Assembly (NCBI GenBank): GCA_963662175.1
Contig: OY759217.1
Location: forward strand, 16,556,562 to 16,620,561
DNA from: Aradus depressus
Taxonomy: Eukaryota > Arthropoda > Insecta > Hemiptera > Aradidae
Length of the DNA: 64,000 nucleotides
Reading direction: 5' to 3'
Part shown: positions 14,301-22,733 of the stretch, piece after piece
How positions within the stretch are numbered: the first letter of the stretch is position 1
Layout of the letters: each line of letters opens with the position of its first letter
Notes under the pieces: model-generated
Told to the model about the DNA's origin: nothing
Databases searched by the model: none
The model's input: only the letters and a program-made list of their open reading frames with translations
Position numbers and translations under genes: made by a program

Positions 14301-17124
14301 AATGTAAAGAAAAACGAATGTTTTAAACTAGGTATGCAATGCATTCTGCTAATTGCAAATATTGAGCGGAGCCGTGACTCAAATTGCCTATACCTTGAAC
14401 TTTAAATTCATTAGCCACCGAGCCGAACTTTATAATTCACGCGCAGCACCGCAACAATGTCTTCCCATTGGTCTCAGTTTCATTGTTTTTTTTCAGTGAT
14501 TATTCCTCGATGGTACTTCGATTTTAGTTATTATCGATTGTCGATTGAGAAGAATTTGAACGTTTCGCATTGAAGTCTATGGATGAACATATTTTCGGTG
14601 ATTATTCCTCCGTGGTACGTCCGATTTTCGAAATTATTTTTTAACAACCTTCACGTGACTGACATCCATCAATATGCAAAAATTGATCAGGATCAGATAA
14701 ACAGTTTTAATGCAGGAGGGGCACAAACGAAACACACGAGTCGTCTAAAGATTGAGCTACGCTCAAAAAATATTGTTTATTTCACAAGGTATATAAAATA
14801 TATGGGAGTACTTTCGGTATTGGTGCCCCGTTTAGTATTTGTTAAGTCGTGGCTGAAGATGGTAGCAATACCAAAAGTACTCCCATATAGTTTACATATC
14901 TTTTAAAGGATTTTAGCTTACTAAAGCTAGGAGTGTAGATAACCCGAGAGTGTGAAGGCCATATCGCTGAGGCAAGATTTGAATATCAAGTTATTTGATT
15001 TCTGAGCAGGCCTATGAGCAATATTGTGCTCTGCACTTGCGCACCACTATCACATGACCGGCCATATCTGTTTTTATCTATTTCCTTCGCTAGCCACAAG
15101 TATGAAAAGTAAAGTGCAGAGATTTGACAAAGAGTTGATCTTAACTGAGGTATTGTCAAGGTATTCTCGAGAAAAGATCACATGTTACGATAATGGATAC
15201 CACATGCAAGGTCTATGGAACTTCTGGTAATTAAATTACAATAATTTTATCTTATATATAATACAGGAGATTGACTATTAATTCTTTCTATTGAAAGTTG
15301 GACAGTCAACACGTTCATGGGAGCCATATTGATACTACTGGAACCCCATGCCCGCTATAAATCATGGCTTATTGTTAGTGAATTAGAGATGTTTTCGCCA
15401 GAGATCTTGTGGAAGTTCATTGTAAATACTACTGAATAAAAACACTTAGAACAAGTCAAAAAATTCCACTATATTTATATAAGATACACAATATATTTCT
15501 GGTTAGAGCATTGTCAAGTGTACGGGATACAGATAATGACTATTATCTGTATCCTGTACACTTGACAATGCTCTAACCAGAAATATATTGTGTATTTTAT
15601 ATAAATATAGTGGAATTTTTTGACTTGTTCCAAGTGTTTTTATTCAGTAGTATGTTAGTGAATTCTTCCCCTAATTGGGATGTTAATTTTTTTAAATATC
15701 TTATGCTTTACTCGTTTTAATTGAAATATACTTTGTTTTTTAGATTGATGGGGATATTTTAAAAGATAAAACGGTTCATGCAACCGCCTGTTTGACAAAT
15801 CCTCTCCCCATAACATTGAAGAAAGGAGAGTTTCATATTGAAGGCACTGGCTTGGAGTCTCATTTAAAACTTAAAATTGATCAGTAAGTTTTCTGTTCTT
15901 CCTCTTGTGTCTTGTAGTTTATAATTGTTAAAGATTGGTTGATAGTAAAGTATTGTTTAGAATCAGTGTGGCGTATATAATACGAAACACTCCAGAGAAC
16001 ATATAGGGAACTAAACATGATGTTAAACTAGAGTAGGCAGATCGGAACACTAAGATAGGGGGTTCAGACCTACTATAGACACGGTGTATGTAGTGATAAT
16101 GGCCAGAGAATTGTGGATTTTGCTATGAAATGGGATGTGAGTGTAAACAGCACGTATTTCCACCACTAGGAGATACATAAAGAAACCTGGGTATCTCTGG
16201 ATGGATATATATCAATTCTCGACGTACATGTGGACATTACGAATTATTTTATAGAGGTGCGAATTGTAACACCGACCATTTCCTAGTAAAAGCAAGATAT
16301 TGACAAAGAATAGCAGCGTTGGAGCCCAGAAGAACATTTTTCAAACTCAAAGAACTAAGTAGAGGACCTTGACGTACAAAGTAAATGGCTCAGGGTCAAA
16401 GACTTCCTGAAAACTACAGCAGAAGAAGGGAAGGGTATAAGGGACAGTCTTAGGTACGACTGGTTTTAGCAAGTGTAGAAGAGAACTCAGTTAATCGGAG
16501 AATAGCAAGGACCGTCTGTCGGAGCAAGAATAGCACGATGGAGAAACTCCAGAAAGATTTTAAATCCTTGCAGAACAGAAACTTTTAACCCAGGATTTTT
16601 TTTTTTTCGAAACGAAGAAGGGAACTTTCTGGAGAATACTGTTCGCTTAATTTATTGGTTCAAAATAATAAATATACTTAATAAGCCTTCACCTCCTCTT
16701 CAAGTTTCTTGGGGATTATGTATATGGTAGTGTCATGAAGATAGCTCATGTATCGAGAGGATGATATGCTTTAATAGAAGTAAAGTTTACTGAAATATCC
16801 TACATAAATAATTTTTTTTTTTGGACATTGCATTTACCATGCGATCATTACATATGGTTCTTTTTTTTTTTTTTTGTTTATTAACTGTTTGTTATTAGTC
16901 TTGAGTTTAAAAAATATAAAATGCCTAAATTATTTTCCAGTCCTGTGGAGCCTAAAGGTGAGGCCAGAGTTGACTTCAAGATAACTCCAACTACTGTCGG
17001 AAGAGGGAACGTGGTGGCAAGGTTTAAAGCTAAAGAATTGGATGATGTGGACGGATTCCTTAACTTTATGGTCATCGACAAAAGTTCTGAAAATAATGGC
17101 GTCTCCAACAATATTCCTCTTTAA
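980..17124 (+). CDS. Tg: Transglutaminase (annulin-type), 3' ten exons, 5' end outside window
   Basis: Protein-glutamine gamma-glutamyltransferase, which forms Ca2+-dependent isopeptide crosslinks between Gln and Lys side chains. Joining 980-1209, 4628-4802, 6955-7093, 8166-8435, 10246-10325, 10402-10546, 10678-10823, 13705-13865, 15744-15883 and 16941-17124 gives an open frame of 556 residues; all junctions are GT..AG and phases agree. The core motif YGQCWVF carries catalytic Cys at visible residue 126, NYHVWCEAWM carries His 185, and WQAIDATPQE carries Asp 208. The 59- and 23-residue spacings match the family (58 and 23 in human TGM2). Exons 6-10 encode the two C-terminal beta-barrel domains. 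The N-terminal beta-sandwich and start of the core (about 180 residues by family length) must lie upstream of position 1. No signal peptide can be judged. Arthropod homologues act in epithelial attachment and haemolymph clotting. Confidence 0.93.
1405..1770 (+). repeat. Dispersed repeat family R2, copy 1
   Basis: Shares long, diverged blocks (TTATCTCGCAAAC, GGTCAAAATCTAATCAGAT, AAAGTTCATTGCTACAAT) with 20290-20590, 46350-46560 and 57095-57480. Non-coding and unclassified. Confidence 0.65.
2284..2322. repeat. (TA)n microsatellite
   Basis: About 19 uninterrupted TA dinucleotides in the first visible intron. Confidence 0.95.
3005..3745 (-). CDS. V-type proton ATPase subunit E-like, intronless retrogene nested in Tg intron
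   Basis: An open frame of 246 residues, antisense to the host gene and without introns. The peripheral-stalk subunit E links the V1 head to the Vo ring of the proton pump. The N-terminal ~110 residues are charged and helical (ASEMVKAINSESDRDYVLEK), then SQARLKIQDYKQEQ (87-100) matches the family NQARLK block. The C-terminal globular part has LIVQALCKLLE (132-142), VILRVRQKD (145-153), GDIIVFN (191-197) and DNSLKQRVDLI (205-215), matching family positions LLEP.V.IRCR..D and NTL..RL. Family length is about 226, so it is slightly long. It is strongly diverged and AT-rich, yet uninterrupted. An AATAAA overlaps the TAA stop (3004-3009 on the plus strand as TTTATT). It is likely an old processed copy kept as a paralogue; a decaying but still open retrocopy is possible. 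Confidence 0.75.
   Translation of the reverse strand: MLHYTHLQIQLPLTLEEARNRLKKLILIVDAHASEMVKAINSESDRDYVLEKRYSVVKPKLLIDKEYNKMTEKLILDTTIAKSLYASQARLKIQDYKQEQKILINDEVKLRIEKSLSKPHHMKQYKIIMTSLIVQALCKLLEHIVILRVRQKDACLIVSTLKDVYEKFEELSNIKCKIYIDKTFINDGDCGDIIVFNCSRSVYVDNSLKQRVDLITERAHPALRFAIHKNVKIRAKTSVIRRFYKQ
4275..4510. repeat. Foldback repeat, subfamily D, decayed
   Basis: Head-to-head halves: the left half reads on the minus strand (CTGATGA at about 4352-4358), the right half on the plus strand with helix II GGGAGTACTTCCC and GAAAC (about 4406-4422). The right half continues into the same AT-rich arm found at 9660-9735. Neither ribozyme core is complete: the left copy lost GAAA and the right copy lost CUGAUGA. 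Confidence 0.65.
4628..4802 (+). CDS. Tg: Transglutaminase visible exon 2, active-site Cys
   Basis: Begins VNSPDDNGAIMGNW and ends VFTGVLTT plus one base. The motif VKYGQCWVF contains the nucleophilic Cys, codon TGT at 4772-4774, followed by the conserved Trp. Acceptor AG at 4626-4627, donor GT at 4803-4804. Confidence 0.94.
4880..5410 (-). repeat. Dispersed repeat family R1 copy
   Basis: Contains, in reverse complement, the TGTCGATACATTCATTACAT and AAAATCAATAGGTGTC blocks of the 142-bp unit tandemly arrayed at 43640-44990, plus the hairpin end TTCCTCTATACTTCGTATAG. It also contains an inverted repeat (about 5158-5210) with arms CTGAATTGATTAATTCGTGC and its complement. Confidence 0.65.
5699..5824. 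repeat. Inverted repeat, ~46-bp imperfect arms
   Basis: Left arm GTTGTCCCTCCCGTCGGTTC... pairs with the right arm ending GGGAGGGTCAAC, with about ten mismatches over 46 bases. It resembles a small foldback MITE. No ribozyme core found. Confidence 0.6.
5971..6316 (-). mobile_element. tRNA-derived SINE, full length, 13-bp target duplication
   Basis: Reverse orientation. The tRNA-like head is at the right end (GAGCGCCGGTAGCTCAATGG when reversed) with A- and B-box-like motifs; the tail at the left reads (CCTAA)n when reversed. The 13-bp duplication TATTATCTCTATA occurs at 5958-5970 and 6317-6329, which fixes both ends and shows LINE-assisted insertion. Confidence 0.93.
6955..7093 (+). CDS. Tg: Transglutaminase visible exon 3
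   Basis: Encodes CRALGIPSRPITTYSAAHDT and on to the Trp split across the next intron. The family-typical GIPSR..T.Y.SAHD pattern is clear. Acceptor after CAAG at 6954, donor GT at 7094-7095. Confidence 0.94.
7428..7645 (+). mobile_element. SINE copy, diverged, head missing
   Basis: Body match from GAGCACACCATCCCTCGGAT through CTGGTAGTAGGCAATTTGAC to GAGTCACAATAACTAAC. The tRNA-like head is absent. Confidence 0.8.
7752..7997 (+). repeat. Two tandem copies of a ~123-bp unit
   Basis: The block starting GCACTAACCCAGAAAATATG (7755) is repeated at 7878 with very few differences. Both units contain the palindromic TATGCATTCATATGC cluster. The high identity implies recent duplication. Confidence 0.85.
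8166..8435 (+). CDS. Tg: Transglutaminase visible exon 4, catalytic His and Asp
   Basis: Carries the second and third members of the triad: His in NYHVWCEAWM (codon 8173-8175) and Asp in GWQAIDATPQE (codon 8242-8244). It continues through RCGPASVAAVKKGEV and FVYAEVNADKVFW. Acceptor CAG at 8163-8165, donor GT at 8436. It is the longest visible exon. Confidence 0.95.
8666..8900. repeat. Foldback repeat, subfamily A, with hammerhead
   Basis: Arms 8666-8776 and 8793-8900 pair with a 16-nt loop (8777-8792). The right arm carries an apparently intact hammerhead; the left arm carries its mirror image with CUGAUGA changed to CUUAUGA and other substitutions. No target duplication was found. Confidence 0.85.
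8815..8858 (+). ncRNA. Predicted type I hammerhead ribozyme (subfamily A)
   Basis: Parts in order: TACCA (helix I), CTGATGA (8820-8826), extra T (8827), helix II GACGC-TGTT-GCATT (one C.A mismatch), GAA (8842-8844), self-complementary helix III AACCGGTT (8845-8852), cleavage base C (8853, triplet UUC), then TGGTA closing helix I with five perfect pairs. All conserved core bases are present. Known hosts of this architecture are Penelope-like elements and retrozymes. Activity is inferred, not shown. Confidence 0.72.
9291..9312. repeat. (AAT)n microsatellite
   Basis: Poly-A followed by about seven TAA/AAT trinucleotides. Confidence 0.9.
9391..9423 (-). ncRNA. Hammerhead-like core, subfamily D, minus strand
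   Basis: Reversed: CTGATGA, T, GGGAGTGCTTTCC (GGGA/TTCC-type stem), GAA, then AAGTCT. Core bases are complete; helix I pairing is weak in this copy. Confidence 0.45.
9634..9668 (+). ncRNA. Hammerhead-like core, subfamily D, partly decayed
   Basis: ATA, CTGATGA, T, helix II region GAGAATGCTTTCC (weakened relative to GGGA/TCCC of sister copies), then GAAAC. The sister at 10976-11012 suggests an original helix III ACGT and triplet GUU. Helix I is short (AUA/UGU). Confidence 0.45.
9985..10205 (-). pseudogene. Jockey-type ORF2 C-terminal fragment
   Basis: Reversed, this translates as GTPWYVRNTVLHADLEIPEV followed by AEVHKESYIRMQTAMAHHPN and ends near KRSDRMIFF. It is the recognisable end of a Jockey/I-type reverse transcriptase ORF (compare APWFIRNTQIHRELGVAPF in the element at 32003). 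It is a 5'-truncated insertion in the intron, open over ~70 codons. It is not the same subfamily as the full-length element. Confidence 0.75.
10246..10325 (+). CDS. Tg: Transglutaminase visible exon 5
   Basis: Encodes IGVSVSTKAVGKWTREDITH and TYKYQE. The STKAVG..xREDITHTYKY pattern is diagnostic of the end of the transglutaminase core. Only 76 bases of intron separate it from the next exon. Confidence 0.93.
10402..10546 (+). CDS. Tg: Transglutaminase visible exon 6
   Basis: Starts within the lysine codon before TDDERAAMLKALKQSESLYS and ends in DIVIGSPFS. It covers the linker after the core and the start of the first C-terminal beta-barrel. Acceptor TTTTCAG at 10395-10401, donor GTGTGT at 10547. 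Confidence 0.9.
10678..10823 (+). CDS. Tg: Transglutaminase visible exon 7
   Basis: Encodes SVVLVMENHDKNKDYTVSAI through KREKKEVVIKART. It is a beta-barrel segment with the alternating hydrophobic pattern expected of the family. The following intron (10824-13704) contains the Tc1 element. Confidence 0.9.
10925..11110. repeat. Half of a subfamily D foldback
   Basis: Matches the left half of 9340-9770 (CTATAATACA...GTTAACTATTCCTTCTGTCA...). It carries a minus-strand core with helix II GGCAGTGCTTCCC and GAAACGTTTG, but CUGAUGA is CUCAUGA (11003-11009 reversed), a G5C change expected to abolish cleavage. Confidence 0.7.
11455..13082 (+). mobile_element. Tc1/mariner transposon, IR/DR type, 1628 bp
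   Basis: Flanked by TA at 11453-11454 and 13083-13084. The ends CTGTGGCGTTC and (reversed) CAGTGGCGTTC begin inverted repeats of about 200 bp (11455-11657 and 12880-13082) that are nearly identical. Each repeat has an outer and an inner copy of GTTCAAAAGTATTTGCACAA, the IR/DR layout with two transposase-binding sites per end. It lies in a transglutaminase intron. Few differences between ends point to recent arrival. Confidence 0.95.
11797..12825 (+). pseudogene. Tc1 transposase, one in-frame stop
   Basis: Reads MAPKKRELSQ at the start and ends DANGLYTKY, 342 residues, in one frame broken only by TGA at 12145-12147 after YKADFHG. Paired HTH domains are at residues ~5-110, with the linker motif GRPRALT. 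Catalytic triad: D in FSDESKFN, D in QQDNDPKHK, E in PDLNIIEHVW, with exactly 34 residues between the last two (DD34E). Both halves are otherwise undamaged. Full-length catalytic activity is not expected unless the stop is read through; another genomic copy could mobilise it. Confidence 0.93.
13705..13865 (+). CDS. Tg: Transglutaminase visible exon 8
   Basis: Encodes EEIKMDVYYDEYSSKLVDQC and ACLATVHDTKYEYFAQDDFR, the end of barrel 1 and the hinge to barrel 2. Acceptor TTTTCAG ends at 13704; donor GTAGTT starts at 13866. Confidence 0.9.
14265..14905. repeat. Subfamily B foldback remnants
   Basis: 14765-14905 is an inverted repeat around GGGAGTACTTTCGGTATT and its complement. 14265-14330 resembles the distal arm (GAGATATTTTGAAACACTAA) seen beside other copies. 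The material between them is not explained. Confidence 0.55.
14850..14885 (+). ncRNA. Hammerhead-like core, subfamily B, inactivated
   Basis: TGG, CTGAAGA (14853-14859), T, helix II GGTA-GCAA-TACC, then AAA instead of GAA, AGTACT, C, CCA. The G12 to A change should abolish cleavage. All pairings are still perfect. Confidence 0.6.
15385..15653. mobile_element. Palindromic foldback element with 11-bp target duplication
   Basis: A near-perfect 228-bp palindrome (15426-15653) preceded by a one-sided 41-nt extension (15385-15425). GTTAGTGAATT is duplicated at 15374-15384 and 15654-15664. The extension, reversed, shares CACAA.ATCTCTG with the extension of the element at 30030-30319, so both are one superfamily. 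The centre retains only the CCTGTACACTTG 3' portion of a subfamily C-like ribozyme; no CUGANGA survives. Confidence 0.85.
15744..15883 (+). CDS. Tg: Transglutaminase visible exon 9
   Basis: Encodes DKTVHATACLTNPLPITLKK and GEFHIEGTGL, the last barrel; F.NPLP..L..G.F..EG.GL is a family hallmark. Acceptor TTTTTAG ends at 15743, donor GTAAGT starts at 15884. Confidence 0.92.
15985..16560 (+). pseudogene. RTE-type non-LTR retrotransposon endonuclease fragment
   Basis: In shifting frames the translation reads SDNGQRIVDFAMKWDVSVNS, then TYFHH.EIHKETWVS.DGY, then RGANCNTDHFLVKARYRQRI. These are the conserved end of the apurinic-like endonuclease of RTE-type elements (N..G..L..FA, WRSPDG, RGA..DSDHFLV). 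Several frameshifts and stops; long dead. It occupies the last transglutaminase intron. Confidence 0.75.
16941..17124 (+). CDS. Tg: Transglutaminase terminal exon
   Basis: Encodes HPVEPKGEARVDFKITPTTV and ends SENNGVSNNIPL followed by TAA at 17122-17124. The acceptor is TTTTCCAG at 16933-16940. The upstream in-frame ATG at 16921 is intronic. No clean AATAAA stands out in the following AT-rich 3' region. Confidence 0.92.
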
Positions 17125-17950
17125 ATATGTCCTTATTTAGTATCTATTTTCTTTTTATTTTGTTTTTAACTTAATTTTTTTAATTGTGCCAAATAATTTT
17201 ATTTGAATGTAGTATATAATTACTGTTAACTTATTAAATTTTCATATATTTTTGTATGTTCTGTCTCGATTGCAGTGTTTGTCCATGTATATGTACATTA
17301 TTATTTTCCTTAATTTAATTTTTTTAATTTTATAACTTATTTTTAATAATGTAATAATTATTATAGTTTTGCTGTAAGAAGTCTATATTTAAGTTAAGTA
17401 TATTTTGTTAATATAGTTATGTAAAATTTAATATGTAGACTATTCTGAAATAAGATGAAACTATTATTCTAAATTATGTGTACATTTTGTTTGTAACTAA
17501 TGATTAATTGATTTTATACATCTTTATTAATCCCCCCTCAAAATCTTCCTAACTAATGACGTCAATAGTATAAGATGCCTTCGGCATTCATAATTTCTGT
17601 GCTATCCGACTCATTGGCATAGGCAGAATATATTGCAGACAATATATTTACTAATTCGTACATTTATTAGGATATCGATGTATTGTTTATCCTCCAGTCT
17701 GTGACCTGATCACATTTCTCTCAAATATATTTCTTTTTATTTATATGTCTTCTCTCTTACTTAAGCCCCTTCTATCCGTAGATTAGGCAAGATATCAATA
17801 TAATTCCTTGGAACTCAAGAGGCTCACCATTATAATGTTATTCAGAATTTAAGTTCAAGGTATATTTATTTGTCAAATTGTGCCATCTCCATAGTGACAG
17901 ATGTCAGGCGAAAGATGAAAGAACAACGGTTAATTAAAATACAAGACGAA
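17125..17950. other. Downstream of transglutaminase, nothing recognised
   Basis: Very AT-rich DNA that should include the transglutaminase 3' UTR. No ORF, RNA gene or clear repeat seen. Confidence 0.4.
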
Positions 17951-17954
17951 AAAG

Positions 17955-18185
17955 TACATTATATTTTCCGCCGGGATATTGTGAAACACTTAATAAAAAA
18001 TGAAGAGAAACGTATGTTTTTTTTAAATATTGCCAATACTTAACTAATGCTAACGTTTAACTTCCATTTGTATTTGTTGAGTTGTGGCTGAAGATGGCAG
18101 CAATAACGAAAGTACTCCCATATTTTATATAAATTTTGTGAAATAGACAATATTTAAAAAAACTTACGTTTCTTTTTACATACAA
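17955..18185. repeat. Subfamily B foldback with decayed hammerhead
   Basis: The left arm (GATATTGTGAAACACTTAAT...ACGTATGTTTTTTTTAAATA) is matched by the right arm GAAATAGACAATATTTAAAA...ACGTTTC; the left arm has an internal deletion. A plus-strand core sits at 18085-18120. Confidence 0.7.
18085..18120 (+). ncRNA. Hammerhead-like core, subfamily B, weakened helix II
   Basis: TGG, CTGAAGA (18088-18094), T, GGCAGCAATAAC, GAA, AGTACT, C, CCA. Core bases are intact, but two of four helix II pairs are lost compared with GGTA/TACC of sister copies. Confidence 0.5.
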
Positions 18186-18757
18186 TAGTGCTTATAACTT
18201 CTCATGTTGAGAAACGCAGACATATTGTGAAAATTTATAATAGGTAAATGTTTTTTTAAAAACTCGTTTTTTAAAAATATTATCTACTGCACAAAAAATG
18301 TATATATAAATTACCAACTTCGCCATAACAACATCGTCATGTTTAGTTATAAACTATGACTTTTACACATTATGAAGTTTGGTTATAAACTATGACTTAG
18401 ACACGATACACATTATGTAGTTTGATTTACAATTGATAAATGGAATATACTTCCAACGTTTTTGTTATATTCGGCCAGCTTATTGAGAAACAATTAACTC
18501 TGAAAAGTTCTGCAATTATCCTAATGGCCTCACATTAAATTTATGTGTAAAAATATTTAATGAAAATATAACATTCTATAAAAACAATTATTGTCTACCC
18601 GCACCTACTTACTGCTATCGCCAATCACACTAACATTTTATAACTGTGACTAATATTTCATATTTTATAACTGTTTCTATTCCTGTAAGTTAACAAGCGA
18701 ATAATGCTCTTTTATTTTGAAAATAATTAGTCAAAATTAATTAATTATTGTCACTTA

Positions 18758-18968
18758 CTCCCGGACTTTAACAGGCAGAATATATAGTATTGCCTACTAC
18801 AGAGCGCTCTTTTGCTGCTCTGGTGGACATGAGCCCGAGTCTACTATGAGAGTCCTAAATTTTTATATACGTAGGATAGGGGATTTGAGGAGTACCTGAC
18901 ATTGAACAAGCTACGGACCATCACTTAAAGTTCTATCCGAAGGATGGCGCACTCAAGGTTTTTTAACA
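18758..18968 (-). mobile_element. SINE copy, diverged
   Basis: Reversed body with CTCTGGTAGTAGGC-type and TCCGAAGGATGG-type blocks. The head is missing at the right end. Confidence 0.85.
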
Positions 18969-19255
18969 CATGAATGAGTAGGAGGGCGTACTCCATCACG
19001 TCTCACATCTGCGCCCACACCTTGTCCACGTCCACAGCCATCTCGTCTATCTGGAACCACAAACACACTCCAGACAACAATATCATAAATATTCCCCTTT
19101 TTTGCATAAATGAGAAGCAAATGGTTAAAAAAAAAAAATTATTTGTGTCTTTCCCGACCGGTCTAAAGTAAATCCCAAATAACAAAATCTCAATGTAACG
19201 GAGAAGTGTTACGGAAGTGATTCAATATTTAAAAAATATATTTATAAAATATAAG

Positions 19256-19555
19256 AGGTCGCCGGTAGCTCAGTGGTACCATGCTTGCTCACTGAGCTCA
19301 AGATCGCGGATTCGAGATCCTGAGGTTTTTTTTATCTGGGAGGGAAAAAAATCTTGACCACGCCGTCCTTCGAATGGGATGTTAATCGATGCTCCTACGA
19401 TGTCAGATACTCGTTAAAGACTCCTACCCTAAGTGAATAAAAATTTAGGATATGCAAAATTTAGGACTACCATTGTAGACTCGGGCTCTTTTGGCGCTCT
19501 GGTAGTAGGCGACATGATCTTGAAGTCCGGGAATGAGTCACGACAACTAACTATA
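19256..19555 (+). mobile_element. SINE copy with tRNA-like head
   Basis: Starts GTCGCCGGTAGCTCAGTGGT with B-box-like GGATTCGAGATCC and runs to GAGTCACGACAACTAACTA. The tail is of the AACTAACTA type rather than CCTAA. Confidence 0.9.
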
Positions 19556-19599
19556 TAAAATATAAATATATATATATATATACATAAAATACGTTACTA

Positions 19600-20280
19600 G
19601 CTGAAAAGATTTATTTTTATAAGATTATTTCTTGTATTGACTATGTAACCCATGCATTAAAAAGTAAAAAACATCAAAAATACCAGTGCAGAAAAAATAT
19701 GGCATGGGAAATGTTTTGCGAAATAAATTATCATTGCCATTAATTTTTTTTTTTTTTGCTAAGTAGTAACAAAACTATCCATCATTAAGTAAGTGTGTCC
19801 CATGTAGGGGGGGTAACTGCAGATTCAATAATTTAATAGATAAGGGGGGAGGTGAAATCAATTAAACGTGAACATAAATAATTGTTTGGTAACGCTAGAG
19901 AAATTGAGAGAGGGGGGTGGGGGTACAATTAAACAATTATATCACAATGAATTAGGTGAAGAGGTGTCCATTATTGAGGCCACACCGGGCCTAGTCACAC
20001 GCAATTGAATTATTTCCAAGTCCCCGAATTATTTCTAAGTGAAATTCAATTATAGGGTAGAGGGCAGAGAGTTCTTCTAAATCTATCTATTATACTCTAG
20101 TCTTATATTCTATAGAAATTAGCCCTACATTAGACCAATTAACTAGTGATTAAGACATCTTCCACTATTTATAGAGGGATGATTGAATCTAGAATTAATA
20201 CGATTTTCAGGATTTAATTAATATAAAAATGATAAACTTCAATTTTAATTTTGCTTAAACAACAACAAAAAAATGTATTC
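19600..20280. other. Intergenic, nothing recognised
   Basis: AT-rich with G-rich runs near 19808-19925. No gene or repeat family recognised. Confidence 0.35.
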
Positions 20281-20289
20281 TTCTCGTTT

Positions 20290-20590
20290 TCTTCCAGTGA
20301 TTCGGTAAATATATATATCTAAGTTAGCACAGGTGATTTCAAATTTAAAGTTCATAGCTACAATCGTTTCCGCGTTAGAGTGTTCGTATTGGTGCAATAT
20401 CAAGTGGGAAATATAAAAAGGAATAGTTTATGTAAGAACCAATTTTTTGATAGGTCTAACCGTTTCGGATATATCAGGCAAACGTCTAAAAAAATCTGTT
20501 TCACACCGACATTTTAGAATGGTTTTCAAATTTATCTCGCAAACCGAGCAACTAGCCAAACATTTTATTAAATATAAAATTTGCCTACGA
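20290..20590 (+). repeat. Dispersed repeat family R2 copy
   Basis: Shares AATTTTTTGATAGGTCTAAC and the AAAGTTCATAGCTACAATCG block with 57095-57480 and others. Confidence 0.75.
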
Positions 20591-20609
20591 GTTTTCTCTC
20601 TTTTTTAAC

Positions 20610-20895
20610 CCAAGATCGCGGAATCGACATGACCGAGGGCCTTTAGGTTATTTATATGAGAGGTGAGAAAACCATGAGCACGCCTTTCTTCGGATTAAGC
20701 TATGTTCCCGAGCCTGTACGATGTCAGGTACTCTTTAAAGACCCCTACCATAGATGTATAAAAATTTAGTGTAGGCTAAATTTTAGGACTCCTATAGTTG
20801 AGTCCGGCACATGTCCACCAGAGTGACGAAAGAGGGCTCTGGTAGTAGGCGATATGACCTTGTATTTAAATTCAGGGCTTGAGTCATAATAACTA
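20610..20895 (+). mobile_element. SINE copy, 5'-truncated
   Basis: Begins inside the tRNA-like head (CAAGATCGCGGAATCGA) and ends GAGTCATAATAACTAACTAA. Confidence 0.85.
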
Positions 20896-21149
20896 ACTAA
20901 TATATAATATTATATAAGTCTACCGAACTACTGGTAGCAAACGGGAACTATACATTCTTTTTTGTCACTAAATAATATGTAAATATTTATAGAAAAGCAT
21001 ATGCAACATATATAATTCATAGACTTTTTTATATTGTCTCATTATTAGAAAATATGAAAGTAAACAAGTTTTTTGCTTTTATTCATTTTATTAACTTTTC
21101 CCTGTATCGACAGATCGAAGAAATATATTATAAATAGATGAATTTATTT

Positions 21150-21440
21150 ATAGTTATTGTTTCTCACGCCAAGCTCTTGAACTACGAGGTCATATCGTCT
21201 ACTAACAGAGAGTTTTTTCGTCGCTCTGATGGACATGAGCCCGACTCAGGTTTATTCACTGAGGGTAGGGGTTGTTTAACGAGTACCAGCTATCGTACGG
21301 GCTCAGGACCATCACTTACGTCCCATTCGAAAGATGGTGTGCTCAAGCTTTTTTCACCTTTCAGATAAGAAACTTAAGGGACTCGGTCGGGTTTAGAACC
21401 CGCGATCTTGAGCTCAGTAGACAAACACGCTACCTTTATA
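21150..21440 (-). mobile_element. SINE copy
   Basis: Reversed copy with head remnant GGGTTTAGAACCCGCGATCT at the right and body blocks throughout; moderately diverged. Confidence 0.85.
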
Positions 21441-21444
21441 TCAA

Positions 21445-22730
21445 ATTATAGTAAATAGACAATGACTAAATTAAGATGGCTTGGAAAATTTGATCCTGAT
21501 AAATATTCTATTGCTGAAAAAAAAAAAATATTCACAATTTCCTTCTAACTGACACTCTTCTTGAAAACGTTTCAAAATATTGTTACTTTTTTAAAAAAAA
21601 GTCACAAAAAATAGAGTTGAAAGCCATGATTCTTTTTGAAAAAGTACTCTTCCTCCGTTAAATTTTCTATTTTTCCTTGAAGAGGACGGATCGTGTATAA
21701 AAAAGTGTGAAAGGAAGAGACAGACAGACAGGAGTCTAATAGTGTTGAGCTGGGCTGGGTCTATCCGCATTTAAAGGAGTTTGCCTCTGAAACACTGTTA
21801 TTAGACGCTAGCTCTGGTCTGGTCAGTTTGCTTCACACCACACCGATGAAAAGGCAGATTACCCGTTTTATTGTCGGCCCTCAAGATTACAGAGAACACC
21901 TACACCTTTTACCTCAGATCAGAACCCTCAATTAACTATAATTAAATATTAAAGAATATATTTAAAGAAATTAGAGCTGAAAAGAGTGTCTGACTTCAGC
22001 TTCATTCTGGTCTCTGGCTTGGTTCAACGGATGGGTGAAGTGCCACAAGGTGCACCCGGTGAAGATGCACAAGGTGCACCCGGTGAAGAAACAAAAAAGT
22101 CGTTGGTGAATCAACGGCAATGTATTTCATGTTTCCGCTCTCTCTCTCTAAAACAAATTGAAAATATATTAATACAATTAAACAAATGATATAATAATAA
22201 TTAAAACAAAACAATAAATTACCACATTTCCTGTAGACATTTTATCTCTTTTCTTATACTAAATTTTTATTTTTACAGTAGTTTTTCGAAAAGGGGCCCT
22301 AAAAAAGTATCAAAAGTTCAAGACGTGCGTTAAAAAAAAAAATCAATTAACAAACTTTTCATTTGGATTTCTAAAGAGATGCCATTTTAAAATTTTTTAA
22401 ATTAAATATTAAATCTAATCGAAAGGTTTTCAAATAATTTTACTGGGCCAACAGGGAAAATGAATAGAACAGCATTTACGAGAACAAATCTTGGGTTTAT
22501 TTTCTTAAATCTACATTATTAAAATTAAAAAACTAAACATTGAAACAAACAAAAATCAAAAGAAAAATCTTAAAAACTAAATTCTTAACACTAATTCAAT
22601 CTTTTCTTGTCTTATATTTTGGCCATTTTTTAAAATTTAAGTTATATATTTCTGGGCATATATCCATACATATAAACAAATAAAAGTACCTTCTTTTTGG
22701 ATTAATTTCACAGTCAATTCACTCCTACTC
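21445..22730. other. Intergenic, nothing coding recognised
   Basis: Contains a small inverted repeat (GTCTAATAGTGTT near 21733 against AACACTGTTATTAGAC near 21790) and a two-copy ~21-bp tandem around 22043-22088 (ACAAGGTGCACCCGGTGAAG). Neither is explained. Confidence 0.4.
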
Positions 22731-22733
22731 AGT

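Noticed and set aside
21986..22189. Collagen-like GAPGEDAQGAPGEE peptide
   Set aside because: It is a two-copy 21-bp tandem in a short ORF with no further Gly-X-Y repeats or exon context.
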